Shown here piece after piece: positions 50,840 to 60,787 of a DNA stretch of 63,270 bases; position 1 is the stretch's first letter, and each line of letters begins with the position of its first letter. The stretch is from an uncultured bacterium (GTDB taxonomy: Bacteria; Bacillota; Clostridia; Lachnospirales; Lachnospiraceae). The position numbers and the translations under genes were made by a program. The notes beneath the pieces were generated by a model. That model was not told the DNA's origin and did no database searches. It worked only from the letters and a program-made list of their open reading frames with translations. The stretch is from positions 1-63,270 of the forward strand of contig CANDBT010000027.1 of NCBI GenBank assembly GCA_947383005.1. Direction: 5' to 3'.

Positions 50840-51540
50840 TGCTGATGGGAAGCTTTATGAATAAGTTTTTGAGACACTATTTATATGGTTGCAAATGCGA
50901 TAATTCTCACTATATTTCATATCTAAGGAGAAAAGGAGTATATATTGGAAAAGGTACCATTTTTTATGATCCTATAAGTAATGTAATTGACGAAACAAAT
51001 CCCAAATTACTAAAAATTGGAAATAATGTACGAGTAACACATGGGGTTGTGATATTAACTCATGATTATTCATGGTCAGTGATTGCGGGAAAATACGGAG
51101 AATGCATTGGAGGGGTGGCGCCTGTTACTATCGGAGATAATGTATTCATAGGTATGAACGCTATAATATTAAAAGGGTCAACTATAGGTAGCAATGTTGT
51201 AATCGGCGCAGGTAGTGTCGTAACATGTGATTGTGAATCTAAGAGTGTTTATGCAGGCGTTCCGGCAAAAAAAATCATGTCGCTTGAACAATATTATGAG
51301 AAAAAAAAGATTGCACAAATGTCTGATGTGCAAACAATAGTACATTCTATACAAAATGAAATGGAAAGAAGGAGTGCACTGAGGGAATATGCGGCAATTT
51401 TTGAGGACTATAGATGCAACGCCGTGCAAAAATTAATTAATGATACAGGATATAAAGAAGTATGCAATAGATTCTACGAAGTATATTCACGGCCTTTTGC
51501 TGATTATTATGAATTATTAAAATTTATGGAAACTAAGTAG
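50839..51540 (+). CDS. hexapeptide-repeat O-acetyltransferase
   Basis: A 233-residue maltose/galactoside acetyltransferase-like protein: KIGNNVRVTHGVVILTHDYS, with the catalytic-region histidine, PVTIGDNVFIGMNAIILKGS and VYAGVPAKKIMSLEQYYEKK. A helical tail of about 70 residues follows. It acetylates a sugar hydroxyl on the repeat unit. Confidence 0.85.
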   Translation: MLMGSFMNKFLRHYLYGCKCDNSHYISYLRRKGVYIGKGTIFYDPISNVIDETNPKLLKIGNNVRVTHGVVILTHDYSWSVIAGKYGECIGGVAPVTIGDNVFIGMNAIILKGSTIGSNVVIGAGSVVTCDCESKSVYAGVPAKKIMSLEQYYEKKKIAQMSDVQTIVHSIQNEMERRSALREYAAIFEDYRCNAVQKLINDTGYKEVCNRFYEVYSRPFADYYELLKFMETK

Positions 51541-51662
51541 GAGTAAATCAATTTATAGGCAATCTTTCAAGACCAAGTTTATGAAGAAGTTAGCAGTGGA
51601 TTAAGATATTTATGAGTAATAAATTTCATAAGAACATGGGATTTTAGAGGTTATTTATAGGC

Positions 51663-52892
51663 ATGAAATATACAGGAGATGTTTGCAATAAAATGAAAGT
51701 TTTAATATATGAAAATGAAAAATACTTGAAACCTACAGGCGGTTCTTCAGGGTACTGCTATAATATCTTGATAGAGAGAAACAAAAGAAAAGATGAAAGA
51801 ATCAATTTTATTGTTGACAAAAAAGAAAACAAAACTATTCGTACGGTGAAAAATATTGCAAAAAAAATGATTATTAACTTTAAATCTATAGGAAATAGTG
51901 TTAATCCGGATGAAGAAATGGTAAGGCTTATACGGAAAACAAGGGAAGGTTCTCAACGGAGAGGAGTAATTGACTTATCAGGGTACGATGTTGTACATTT
52001 TGAGTCTACTTTTGACCTTTATAAAAAAAGAACGGATCTTGAAAATTATAATGGAATTGTTGTTCTGACATCGCACTCGCCGAAAGTATTTCATCGTGAA
52101 ATCATTGAGGATTATACAAAAAAAGAGATTTATGAGAAGCATAAAAAAATTTTTGATGAAGCGGAAGAAATTGATGAATACGCATTTAAGCGGGCTGATT
52201 ACATAATATTTCCTTGCGCGGGCGCTGAAGAACCATATTTTCATTCATGGAAGAAGTATGAAGAACTGAGAGATCCAAACAAGATTAAATATGTGCCAAC
52301 TGGAGTGATACCGGTTACAGCCAGAAAGACCCGGGAGGAAATAAGGAAACAATATCATATTCCAGATGACGCTATACTACTATCGTTTGTAGGCAGACAC
52401 AACTTGGTAAAAGGGTATGATCTTTTAATAGATATTTTTAATCATCTTAACCAGGACAATATTTATGTAATTTGTTGTGGGAAAGTATCAGAAATTAAAT
52501 ATCCACAATCAGAAAGATGGATCGAAGTGGGGTGGACTGATGATCCGTACTCTATTGTTAATGCTTCTGATATTTATATATTACCCAATAGAGAAACATA
52601 TTTTGATATAGCTATGCTTCAGGCTTTGTCATTGGGAAAAATCTCATTATTAACCTATACTGGCGGAAACAAAGAATTCAGCGATACACCTGGCGTATAT
52701 TTCTTTGATGAAGTTGAATCTGCTATAGAAAGCATACGAAAAATCACAAAACTTGAAAAAGAGGAAATCCTTATGCTTGAGGAAAAACAGCGGCAAGATT
52801 TTGCTTTAAAGTATGATATAGGAATTTTTTATGACAAGTATTTGGAAACGTTAGAAGCGCTTGTATGCGCGAAGAATAATTATCGGGGATAG
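51663..52892 (+). CDS. glycosyltransferase family 4
   Basis: A 409-residue GT-B enzyme. The canonical start would be MKVLIYENEKYLKPTGGSSG at 51693, ten residues into the frame; neither start has a well-spaced ribosome site (AGGAG lies 14 bases before 51693). ILLSFVGRHNLVKGYDLLID opens the donor domain and IYILPNRETYFDIAMLQALS contains the conserved glutamate. The 122 bases upstream hold nothing I can identify. Confidence 0.84.
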   Translation: MKYTGDVCNKMKVLIYENEKYLKPTGGSSGYCYNILIERNKRKDERINFIVDKKENKTIRTVKNIAKKMIINFKSIGNSVNPDEEMVRLIRKTREGSQRRGVIDLSGYDVVHFESTFDLYKKRTDLENYNGIVVLTSHSPKVFHREIIEDYTKKEIYEKHKKIFDEAEEIDEYAFKRADYIIFPCAGAEEPYFHSWKKYEELRDPNKIKYVPTGVIPVTARKTREEIRKQYHIPDDAILLSFVGRHNLVKGYDLLIDIFNHLNQDNIYVICCGKVSEIKYPQSERWIEVGWTDDPYSIVNASDIYILPNRETYFDIAMLQALSLGKISLLTYTGGNKEFSDTPGVYFFDEVESAIESIRKITKLEKEEILMLEEKQRQDFALKYDIGIFYDKYLETLEALVCAKNNYRG

Positions 52893-52898
52893 AATATT

Positions 52899-54344
52899 AT
52901 GATCCTTAAAGAAAAATCAATTTTAGCGAACGCATTTTTTAATGTGCTGTTTAAATTGGCAAATGTCTTGTTCCCTGTAGTATCATCAGCATATGTTGCC
53001 CGGATTCTGCTCAGCGGTGGTGTTGGACGGGTAACTGCTGTTAGTAATAATGTATCTTATTTCATTGTCTTGGCAACTTTAGGCATTCCTGCATATGGAA
53101 TTCGTGAGGTTGCAAAAAGAAAGAACGATAAAGCGAGACTAAATAAACTCTTTTCTGAATTGATATTAATCAATACCAGACTAACCATAGCTTCATGTTT
53201 AATTTTCATAATAGCAGTTTTTATCCTGCCTATTTTTAAACAAGACATGCTGCTGTATCTAATATATGGTGTGTCCATTGCGTTAAATTTTGTAAACATC
53301 GAGTGGTTTTTTTATGGCATAGAAGAATATAGGTTTATAGCAATTAGGAGTATCATTTTCAAAATCTTTTCTTTGCTTCTGCTTTTTTTGCTCGTTCATA
53401 GTAAGTCTGATATTTACTATTTTGCCGCCATTAGTGTGTTTGGAACGTGCGGTAATTATTTTAGCAATTTATTTCGGGCAAAAAGATATATCCGGCTTAC
53501 AAAAAAGTCTTTAGCTATTAAGTGCCATATCAAACCATTATTGTTTTTATCTCTATGTTCTATATCGACGGAATTATATGCACGTATGGATATCACCATG
53601 CTGAATATTATGAAAGATGTTAGCGTTGTTGGTTATTACGGCTACTCACATAGGGTGATAAATCTTTTGACGTCATTTTTGATTGCAGTTACGAATGTCT
53701 TTCTTCCAAGATTATCATTTTATTATGAAAATGATAGGAAAAAATTCGATGAATTAATGAAGTTTGGAACAGTAGCAGCCATTTTCATTTCTCTTCCGGC
53801 AGCAGTTGGTTTATCATTGATTTCATCACAATTTTTAACTGTGCTATTTGGAGAAGAATTTGCACAAGCCAAGATGATTTTGTGCATTTTAACTCCTATT
53901 GTTCCATTAAAGATGATAGGGGATTTAGTGTGTTATCAAGTAATGATTTGCTCTGGCGGCGAGTCTAATTTGATGAAATCATATTTATTTGTAATGGTTG
54001 TGAATTTTGTGAATAATATGCTTCTTATTCCTCAATTCTCCGCAGAAGGCGCAGCAATGGCGTCAGTAATTTCAGAAATTTTGGCGTTTTTATTTGTGTT
54101 CAGGTATTCAAGACAATATTTGAATTTTCATATTGATGTCAGAGGCATTTTTATACTGGCGGTTTCTTTATTTATCATGAGTGCAGCAATAATTATTATT
54201 AACAAATTGGCATTAAATCCCTTTATTCTCTTAGTTATGGATGTTGTTATTGGAGGAGTATTATATTTTGCCGTAAATTATCTTGCTCAAAATAGGATTT
54301 TACTTGATGTAATCGAGCAAGTTAAAATGCGGTATAAGAAATAA
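52899..54344 (+). CDS. wzx: polysaccharide flippase (Wzx) of locus 2
   Basis: A 481-residue membrane protein with about 14 helices. It begins LANAFFNVLFKLANVLFPVV followed by SSAYVARILLSGGVGRVTAV, typical of RfbX-type O-unit flippases, and has the central VSVVGYYGYSHRVINLLTSF. It exports the locus 2 repeat unit. Confidence 0.9.
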   Translation: MILKEKSILANAFFNVLFKLANVLFPVVSSAYVARILLSGGVGRVTAVSNNVSYFIVLATLGIPAYGIREVAKRKNDKARLNKLFSELILINTRLTIASCLIFIIAVFILPIFKQDMLLYLIYGVSIALNFVNIEWFFYGIEEYRFIAIRSIIFKIFSLLLLFLLVHSKSDIYYFAAISVFGTCGNYFSNLFRAKRYIRLTKKSLAIKCHIKPLLFLSLCSISTELYARMDITMLNIMKDVSVVGYYGYSHRVINLLTSFLIAVTNVFLPRLSFYYENDRKKFDELMKFGTVAAIFISLPAAVGLSLISSQFLTVLFGEEFAQAKMILCILTPIVPLKMIGDLVCYQVMICSGGESNLMKSYLFVMVVNFVNNMLLIPQFSAEGAAMASVISEILAFLFVFRYSRQYLNFHIDVRGIFILAVSLFIMSAAIIIINKLALNPFILLVMDVVIGGVLYFAVNYLAQNRILLDVIEQVKMRYKK

Positions 54345-54389
54345 CGGATTGCTTTATCATGTGGTTATGTAAAGAAAGGAAACGATATA

Positions 54390-55454
54390 ATGCAAATAAA
54401 AAAGGCTTTCAAAGGAAAAATATTAGTTATTACAGGGGGAACAGGTAGTTTCGGTTCTACCGTCCTTAAGCATTTCCTAACTTCCGATATCGGCGAGATC
54501 CGCATTATTAGCCGTGATGAAAAGAAGCAGGACAGCATGCGCCATATCTTGCAATCCCAATACCCGGACTATGCAGGGAAAGTGCAGTTTTATGTGGGTG
54601 ACGTTCGAAATATTGATTCCGTCCGGGATGTGATGTACGGGGCAAACTATGTATTTCATGCTGCTGCCCTGAAAGAAGTACCATCCTGTGAGTTCTTTCC
54701 CATAGAGGCTGTACGGACGAACATCATTGGCACAGACAACGTGATTACAGCTGCGGTTGAAAATAAAGTTGAGCGTGTGGTGTTCCTCTCCACAGACAAG
54801 GCGGCTTATCCGATCAATTCCATGGGCATGACCAAGGCAATCGGCGAAAAGGTTGTGGCTGCGAGAGCGCAGAAAGCATTTGAGAGAAGCAAAACTGTGC
54901 TGGCCTGCACCAGATATGGTAATGTCATGTGCAGTAGGGGATCCGTGATCCCACTCTTCATTGACCAGATTAAGCGCAGGGTTCCCATCACCATAACGGA
55001 TCCGAATATGACGAGATTTCTCATGAATCTCGACGAGGCTGTGGATCTGGTAGCATTTGCTTTTGAACACGCTGAACCGGGTGATCTGTTCATCCAAAAA
55101 GCAGATGCCAGCACTATTGGTGATTTGGCGGACGGTGTGATGAAAGTATTCGGCGAGACAGAGAAGAAAATCATTGGCAGCAGGCACGGGGAGAAACTGT
55201 ACGAGACACTGATGACCAGGGAAGAAAGATTAAGAAGTATGGACATGGGGGATTACTTCCGCATTAGCCCAGATGCAAGAGGACTTAATTATGATAAGTT
55301 TTACGTGGAAGGGCAGGTCACAACGGAGGGAGATGAAGCGTACACAAGCCACAATACGACAAGGCTTGATGTGGACGGCGTAGTGGCAAAGATCATGGCC
55401 ACGGACTATGTGAAGGAAGAACTGAAAGGAATACCTCACGCTGTGGAGGCGTAA
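54390..55454 (+). CDS. capE: UDP-GlcNAc 4,6-dehydratase/5-epimerase (CapE-like)
   Basis: A 354-residue inverting dehydratase, paralogue of the enzyme at 10345-11385. Motifs are ITGGTGSFGSTVLKHFLTSD, STDKAAYPINSMGMTKAIGE with Met in place of Tyr, and GSRHGEKLYETLMTREE. AAGGAAACG precedes the ATG. With CapG and CapF downstream it starts the UDP-L-FucNAc pathway known from S. aureus type 5/8 capsules. Confidence 0.92.
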   Translation: MQIKKAFKGKILVITGGTGSFGSTVLKHFLTSDIGEIRIISRDEKKQDSMRHILQSQYPDYAGKVQFYVGDVRNIDSVRDVMYGANYVFHAAALKEVPSCEFFPIEAVRTNIIGTDNVITAAVENKVERVVFLSTDKAAYPINSMGMTKAIGEKVVAARAQKAFERSKTVLACTRYGNVMCSRGSVIPLFIDQIKRRVPITITDPNMTRFLMNLDEAVDLVAFAFEHAEPGDLFIQKADASTIGDLADGVMKVFGETEKKIIGSRHGEKLYETLMTREERLRSMDMGDYFRISPDARGLNYDKFYVEGQVTTEGDEAYTSHNTTRLDVDGVVAKIMATDYVKEELKGIPHAVEA

Positions 55455-55523
55455 TACATAACGGTGAGCGCCTGTAGAAGTTAATACAACCCACTCTCAG
55501 GTGGATGGGAGGGAAATAAGGAA

Positions 55524-56720
55524 ATGAGAAAATACAATTTTAATTGGCACAGCAACATTAAGCTAAAACTGATGATCATTTGCGGCACCCGCCCGGAGAT
55601 TATTCGTCTTGCCGCCGTGATGAAAAGGTGCAGGGAGTACTTCGATACCTGTATTGTTTATACGAATCAGAATTGGGATAAGAACCTGTCCACCGTATTT
55701 TGGGATGATTTCGAATTGAAAAACGAAGAGGGAGAGTACGGCCCGGATATTCTTTTGCATGTTGTCGGCGGTAATCTCGGCCAGACCTGCGGCAATATTT
55801 TGGCACAAACCTATGAGGTAATGATGGAATTAAAGCCGGATGCGCTTCTGGTGCTTGGTGATACGAATTCCTGCCTCTCTGCTATTAGCGCAAAACGTCT
55901 TCACATTCCCATCTTCCATATGGAAGCGGGAAACCGCTGCAAGGACGAGTGCCTTCCGGAGGAGACCAATCGCCGCATTGTGGATGTGATCTCCGATATC
56001 AATCTGCCCTATTCTGAGCCGGCAAGAAAGTATCTTCATGAGATGGGGCTGCCCAAAGAGCGCACCTATGTGACAGGAAGCCCGATGGCGGAAGTCCTGC
56101 GAGGCAATCTGGATAAAATTGAAGCATCCGATGTGCTAAAACGGCTGGGATTGGCGCCGAATCAGTATATTCTGTTGTCAGCCCACCGTGAAGAAAACAT
56201 TGATACGGAAAAGAACTTCACCAGCCTTTTTACGGCAGTCAATGCACTTGCAGAAAAATATGATATGCCGATTCTGTATTCCTGTCACCCAAGGAGCAGG
56301 AACAGGTTGGAACAGAGCGGATTCAAGCTCGATCCGAGAGTGCGGGTGAATGAGCCGATGGGCTTTAACGATTACAATAAGCTGCAGATGAATGCGCTGG
56401 CAATCGTAAGCGACAGCGGAACCCTGCCGGAGGAAAGCAGCTTTTATCTGAGTATCGGGCATCCGATTGCGGCAGTGTGCATCAGGACGAGTACGGAGCG
56501 TCCGGAAGCCTTGGAGTCCGGTAACTTCATTCTGGCCGGTATTACTACAAACGAGTTGCTGCAGGCAACAGACATGGCGATTGATATGAAGAAGAAGGGT
56601 ATCCTCAGCAAGCCCTGCCCTGATTATGTGGACGAGAACGTATCCATGAAAGTTGTCCGGATTATACAGGGGTATGTGAATGTGGTGAATAGAATGGTAT
56701 GGAGAAAAAATGATGAATAA
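55524..56720 (+). CDS. capG: UDP-N-acetylhexosamine 2-epimerase (CapG-like)
   Basis: A 398-residue WecB-family epimerase: CGTRPEIIRLAAVMKR, GDTNSCLSAISAKRLHIPIF, HMEAGNRCKDECLPEETNRR, AHREENIDTEKNF and SDSGTLPEESSF. It performs the last epimerisation in the CapE-CapF-CapG route to UDP-L-FucNAc. Its last codons overlap the start of the next, frameshifted gene. Confidence 0.9.
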   Translation: MRKYNFNWHSNIKLKLMIICGTRPEIIRLAAVMKRCREYFDTCIVYTNQNWDKNLSTVFWDDFELKNEEGEYGPDILLHVVGGNLGQTCGNILAQTYEVMMELKPDALLVLGDTNSCLSAISAKRLHIPIFHMEAGNRCKDECLPEETNRRIVDVISDINLPYSEPARKYLHEMGLPKERTYVTGSPMAEVLRGNLDKIEASDVLKRLGLAPNQYILLSAHREENIDTEKNFTSLFTAVNALAEKYDMPILYSCHPRSRNRLEQSGFKLDPRVRVNEPMGFNDYNKLQMNALAIVSDSGTLPEESSFYLSIGHPIAAVCIRTSTERPEALESGNFILAGITTNELLQATDMAIDMKKKGILSKPCPDYVDENVSMKVVRIIQGYVNVVNRMVWRKNDE

Positions 56721-57356
56721 GAAAAAGCTTGCTTCCATGTTTTATCAATACATTAATTCTTTTCCATTCAACAACAAAAAGCGTGGAAAAATTAATGTTT
56801 TGAATGATGGAGCCATATTGCTAAAATGCAGAATATATAGTACAGGAGTCGAAAATAAACTGATTTTTCGAGGGGGGGGTATTTCATAAACTGTGAATTT
56901 ATGTTTATAGGCGATAATAATGTAATAGAATTTGGCACGGATTGCCATGCTACATCGGGTTCATTTTATATTGAAGATTCCCATAATTCCATTGTCACAG
57001 GCGACCATACAAATTATGCAGGAAAGATTCATATTGCATGTACAGAATCAACGAATATCAGAGTGGGAGATAATTGCTTATTTTCATCGGAAATTGTGAT
57101 ACGAAGTGGTGACTCACATTCTGTTGTTGATAGGAATGGCGATAGAATAAATCATGCAAAGGATGTAACAATTCAGAGTCATGTATGGATCGGTTTTCGA
57201 GTGTTAATTACAAAAGGCGCGTTGATATCGGAAAACACTATTGTTGGAACTGGCGCTATTGTAACCAATTCATTTGAAGAAGGGAATGTAGTACTTGCAG
57301 GAGTGCCGGCAAAGATTGTGAAACGAGATGTAGACTGGACGAATGAGAGAATTTAA
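56710..57356 (+). pseudogene. hexapeptide acetyltransferase frameshifted at an 8-G tract (possible phase-variable gene)
   Basis: ATG 56710 or 56713 opens a frame that reads MNKKKLASMFYQYINSFPFN to VENKLIFRGGG and stops just after a run of eight G (56872-56879). One more G would join it exactly to the second frame, YFINCEFMFIGDNNVIEFG through QSHVWIGFRVLITKGALISE to VVLAGVPAKIVKRDVDW, giving a complete acetyltransferase of about 215 residues. The second half alone (from ATG 56901) lacks the first helix turns and has no ribosome site. Homopolymeric G tracts inside surface-glycan genes are classic slippage switches; the state here is OFF. Confidence 0.8.
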
Positions 57357-57373
57357 TGGTAAAGGTGAATGAT

Positions 57374-58576
57374 ATGAATATATTAGTGACCGGGGCAAAG
57401 GGCATGGTCGGAACCGCCCTGTGTAACAATCTTAAGAATATCCAGGACGGCAAGAACAGGACGAGGCCGGGGATCACGATTGAAGAGATTTATGAGTATG
57501 ATATTGGTTCCACGATAGAGCAATTGGATGCATGGTGTAAAAAAACAGATTTCGTTTTTCATCTGGCAGGGGTGAATCGCCCGGAAAACCCGGAAGATTT
57601 TGTGGAAGGGAACTTTGGATTTGCGTCTGAGTTGCTGGATACGCTCAAAAAACACAACAATAAGGCTCCGATTATGTTTTCCTCATCTATTCAAGCCACA
57701 TTTTCCGGTCGGTTTGGCAATTCAGAGTATGGCAGGAGTAAAAAGGCCGGGGAAGATCTGTTCTTCAGCTACAGGGAAGAAACAGGCGCAAAAGTGGCTG
57801 TCTATCGTTTCCCCAATCTGATGGGGCACTCCAGACCGAAATATAACTCTGCTGTATCTACCTTCTGCTGGGCTGTGGCGAATGACGAGCCGTTTACGGT
57901 CAATGACCGTTCCACGGAATTGGAACTGCTCTATATTGATGATCTGGTAGAGGGGATGTTTGACCTTTTGGAGGGTAAAGAGCAGCATTGTGAGTTTGAC
58001 GGAGCAGAAACGATACTTGATCCAGTTGGCCGATATTGTTGTGTTCCCATTACTCACAAGGTTACTTTGGGGGAGATCGTAGATTTATTGCAGGAGTTCA
58101 AACTACAGCCGGAAACACTTCTGATGCCAAGGATGCCGGAGGGGAGCTTTGCGAAGAAGCTGTACAGCCTGTATTTAACCTATCTGCCAAAAGAAAAATT
58201 CAAGTATCCATTGAAGATGAATGCAGATAATCGTGGCAGCTTCACGGAGTTAGTCCGCACAGAGGGCTGTGGGCAGGTAAGCATCAATATAAGCAAGCCC
58301 CAAATGAAGAAGGGTGAGCACTGGCATAGCTCCAAATGGGAACTGTTTATTGTGGTGCATGGCCATGGCTTAATCCAGGAACGGAATATCAACACAGGCG
58401 AGATGGTGGAGTTTGAGGTCAGTGGTGATAAGATTGAAGCTGTGTACATGATCCCTGGCTGGACGCACAACATCATCAATCTGTCAGATACGGAAGATTT
58501 AGTTACGGTGATGGCTTGTAATGAGGTGTTCAATCCAGCGAAGCCCGATACTTTTGGAGAACCGGTGAATAAGTAA
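57374..58576 (+). CDS. capF: CapF-like reductase with C-terminal cupin (UDP-L-FucNAc pathway)
   Basis: A 400-residue bifunctional-architecture enzyme. Residues 1-270 are an SDR (MNILVTGAKGMVGTALCNNL, FHLAGVNRP, catalytic YGRSKKAGEDLFF) and 275-400 a cupin (FTELVRTEGCGQVSINISKP, GEHWHSSKWELFIVVHGHG with the zinc-binding histidines). CapF reduces the 4-keto sugar made by CapE. ATG 57374 fits the family start and has AGGTGA six bases upstream. Last gene of locus 2. Confidence 0.92.
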   Translation: MNILVTGAKGMVGTALCNNLKNIQDGKNRTRPGITIEEIYEYDIGSTIEQLDAWCKKTDFVFHLAGVNRPENPEDFVEGNFGFASELLDTLKKHNNKAPIMFSSSIQATFSGRFGNSEYGRSKKAGEDLFFSYREETGAKVAVYRFPNLMGHSRPKYNSAVSTFCWAVANDEPFTVNDRSTELELLYIDDLVEGMFDLLEGKEQHCEFDGAETILDPVGRYCCVPITHKVTLGEIVDLLQEFKLQPETLLMPRMPEGSFAKKLYSLYLTYLPKEKFKYPLKMNADNRGSFTELVRTEGCGQVSINISKPQMKKGEHWHSSKWELFIVVHGHGLIQERNINTGEMVEFEVSGDKIEAVYMIPGWTHNIINLSDTEDLVTVMACNEVFNPAKPDTFGEPVNK

Positions 58577-58633
58577 TATGCGATCCTGAAGATTGTAAGA
58601 CTGATGGTGTGGGATTGTTTTAACAATAAGTAT

Positions 58634-58673
58634 TTCCCAATAGCGGATTGAATAACCGCTCTTGGGGAATTTT
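58634..58673 (+). terminator. terminator at the end of locus 2
   Basis: TTCCCAATAGCGG (58634-58646) pairs with CCGCTCTTGGGGAA (58656-58669), with one mismatch and one bulge, and is followed by TTTTGCATTT. It lies 58 bases after capF. Confidence 0.7.
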
Positions 58674-58805
58674 GCATTTCCGGGAAAGCATATCTGCGGC
58701 CATGGATTTGCCGAAACGCCTGGGACAGTTGCCACTCTGCTGATTAGCCATGGTGTGGACAGTAACCTTTTATCATATAATATAATGAGGAGGCAATAAA
58801 TCATA

Positions 58806-58834
58806 TTGAATTACTATGAATTATTTGCTATAAT
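58806..58834 (+). promoter_or_regulatory. promoter of the nifS-nifU-mnmA operon
   Basis: TTGAAT (58806-58811), 17-base spacer, and extended TGCTATAAT with the -10 at 58829-58834. The leader that follows has a possible stem CCAATAC/GTATTGG around 58843-58874 and a 20-codon ORF. Confidence 0.7.
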
Positions 58835-58941
58835 ACCTCTAGCCAATACCTGTTTCTTCTGGTATAGTATTGGATGTAACCATTCAGACGGCGCGAATTT
58901 TATATCGGCTGTCTGGACGGCCACTCTTGGAGGACAGAAAA

Positions 58942-59004
58942 ATGGGCGGGTTTTTGATCCAACATTGTTTTTATAAGTATTTCGGGAAAGGCGGATTTTT
59001 GTAA
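58942..59004 (+). CDS. 20-residue leader ORF abutting the cysteine desulfurase gene
   Basis: ATG 58942 follows GGAGG by eight bases, a better ribosome site than the desulfurase gene itself has, and encodes MGGFLIQHCFYKYFGKGGFL. Its stop TAA (59002-59004) directly precedes the desulfurase ATG, so ribosomes could pass from one to the other. The single cysteine suggests, but does not show, a link to cysteine supply. It may simply be a coupling device. Confidence 0.4.
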   Translation: MGGFLIQHCFYKYFGKGGFL

Positions 59005-60192
59005 ATGAAAAAAGTAATTTATCTTGATAATGCGGCTACGACGAAGACGAAGCCGGAGGTGGTGGAAGCTATGCTGCCATATTTTACGGAGTATTATGGC
59101 AATCCTTCCTCTATATATGATTTTTCTGCCCCGGCGAAAGCTGCCGTAGCAAAGGCCAGGGAGGCGATTGCCGATTCTATCGGCGCGCAGGCCAGGGAAG
59201 TTTATTTCACGGGTTCCGGCTCCGAAGCGGACAACTGGGCAATCAAGGCCGCCGCGGAGGCGTACAGGGATAAAGGGAACCATATTATTACCAGCAAAAT
59301 TGAGCATCATGCCGTGCTGCATACTTGCGAATATTTGGAAAAACAAGGCTTTCAGATAACTTATCTCGACGTGGATGAAAACGGTGTGGTGAAGCTGGAT
59401 GAGTTGAAAAAGGCGATTCGTCCGGAAACGATACTGATTTCCATTATGTTTGCCAATAATGAAATCGGGACCATCCAGCCGATTGGACAGATTGGGGAAA
59501 TTGCCAAAGCCCGGGGAATACTGTTCCATACAGATGCGGTGCAGGCATACGGTCATCTTCCCATCAATGTGGATGATTACCATATCGATATGATGAGCGC
59601 CAGCGGCCATAAGATTAACGGGCCGAAAGGAGTAGGATTTTTGTATATCCGTACGGGGGTGAAGATCCGCTCGTTTATCCATGGCGGCGCCCAGGAGCGG
59701 AAACGCCGGGCGGGTACGGAAAATGTCCCGGGAATAGTAGGATTTGGCAAAGCGGCTCAGATTGCCATGGAAACGCTGGAAAGACGGGCCAGCTATGAGG
59801 CGCGGCTGAGGGATTATTTGATGGCACGGGTAATGGAGACAGTTCCCTATACACGAATTAACGGCCATCGCTCCAACCGTTTGCCTAACAATGTAAATTT
59901 TGCTTTTCAGTTTATTGAAGGGGAATCGCTGCTGATTATGCTGGACGGGAAAGGGATTTGCGGATCAAGCGGGTCGGCCTGTACCTCCGGTTCCCTGGAT
60001 CCGTCCCATGTGCTTTTGGCTATCGGGCTTCCCCATGAGATTGCGCATGGTTCCCTGCGGCTGACCTTAAGCGAAGAAAATACGCAAGAAGAGATGGATT
60101 TTGTTGTGGAAAGCATAAAAGCCATTGTGGAACGGCTGCGGAATATGTCGCCGTTATATGAAGATTTTATGAAAGCGAAGGCCGACAGATAA
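59005..60192 (+). CDS. nifS: cysteine desulfurase (NifS/IscS family)
   Basis: A 395-residue PLP enzyme that takes sulfur from cysteine and passes it as persulfide to Fe-S and tRNA-thiolation partners. IYLDNAATTKTKPEVVEAML is the typical start, HHAVLHT the PLP-stacking histidine region, SASGHKINGPKGVGFLYIR contains the PLP lysine, and GSSGSACTSGSLDPSHVLLA has the catalytic cysteine. The downstream scaffold and MnmA are its likely acceptors. Confidence 0.95.
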   Translation: MKKVIYLDNAATTKTKPEVVEAMLPYFTEYYGNPSSIYDFSAPAKAAVAKAREAIADSIGAQAREVYFTGSGSEADNWAIKAAAEAYRDKGNHIITSKIEHHAVLHTCEYLEKQGFQITYLDVDENGVVKLDELKKAIRPETILISIMFANNEIGTIQPIGQIGEIAKARGILFHTDAVQAYGHLPINVDDYHIDMMSASGHKINGPKGVGFLYIRTGVKIRSFIHGGAQERKRRAGTENVPGIVGFGKAAQIAMETLERRASYEARLRDYLMARVMETVPYTRINGHRSNRLPNNVNFAFQFIEGESLLIMLDGKGICGSSGSACTSGSLDPSHVLLAIGLPHEIAHGSLRLTLSEENTQEEMDFVVESIKAIVERLRNMSPLYEDFMKAKADR

Positions 60193-60349
60193 GGGCAATC
60201 CCAGACGGGAGCTTGGTCATGTGTGGATTTTTGTGTGCCGGCTGCATTGCTTTCGGCTGAATGCAGCAGAATAATTCCGGTTCGTGCTTAACATGTGCCG
60301 CTGGCACGGCAAAGAAAACAATTATAAGGAAACGATAAGGAGAAAAGAA

Positions 60350-60787
60350 ATGTATACGGAAAAAGTCATGGATCACTTTGAACATCCCAGAAATGTAGGG
60401 GAGATAGAAAATCCCAGCGGTATGGGGACGGTGGGCAACGCCAAATGCGGCGATATTATGCGGATATATCTGGATATTGACGAAAATCAGATTATCCGTG
60501 ACGTGAAATTCAAAACTTTCGGCTGCGGCGCGGCGGTGGCTACCAGCAGTATGGCAACAGAGATGGTGAAAGGGAAAAGTGTCCAGGAAGCTATGCAGGT
60601 GACAAACAAAGCCGTTATGGAGGCTCTTGACGGGCTGCCGCCGGTGAAAGTGCATTGTTCGCTGTTGGCAGAAGAGGCGATCCATGCTGCTTTATGGGAT
60701 TATGCCCAGAAAAATAACATTGAGATTCAGGGACTTAAGCAGCCCAAAAGCGATATCAGTGAACATGACGGGGATGAAGAGTATTGA
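60350..60787 (+). CDS. nifU: NifU/IscU-like iron-sulfur scaffold
   Basis: A 145-residue scaffold on which Fe-S clusters are assembled. The three cluster cysteines are in GNAKCGDIM, TFGCGAAVATSS and VHCSLLAEEAIH. ATG 60350 follows AAGGAGAAAAG. The 157-base gap after nifS contains a hairpin GCTGCATT/AATGCAGC (60241-60267) that could adjust the ratio of the two proteins. It overlaps mnmA by one base. Confidence 0.93.
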   Translation: MYTEKVMDHFEHPRNVGEIENPSGMGTVGNAKCGDIMRIYLDIDENQIIRDVKFKTFGCGAAVATSSMATEMVKGKSVQEAMQVTNKAVMEALDGLPPVKVHCSLLAEEAIHAALWDYAQKNNIEIQGLKQPKSDISEHDGDEEY

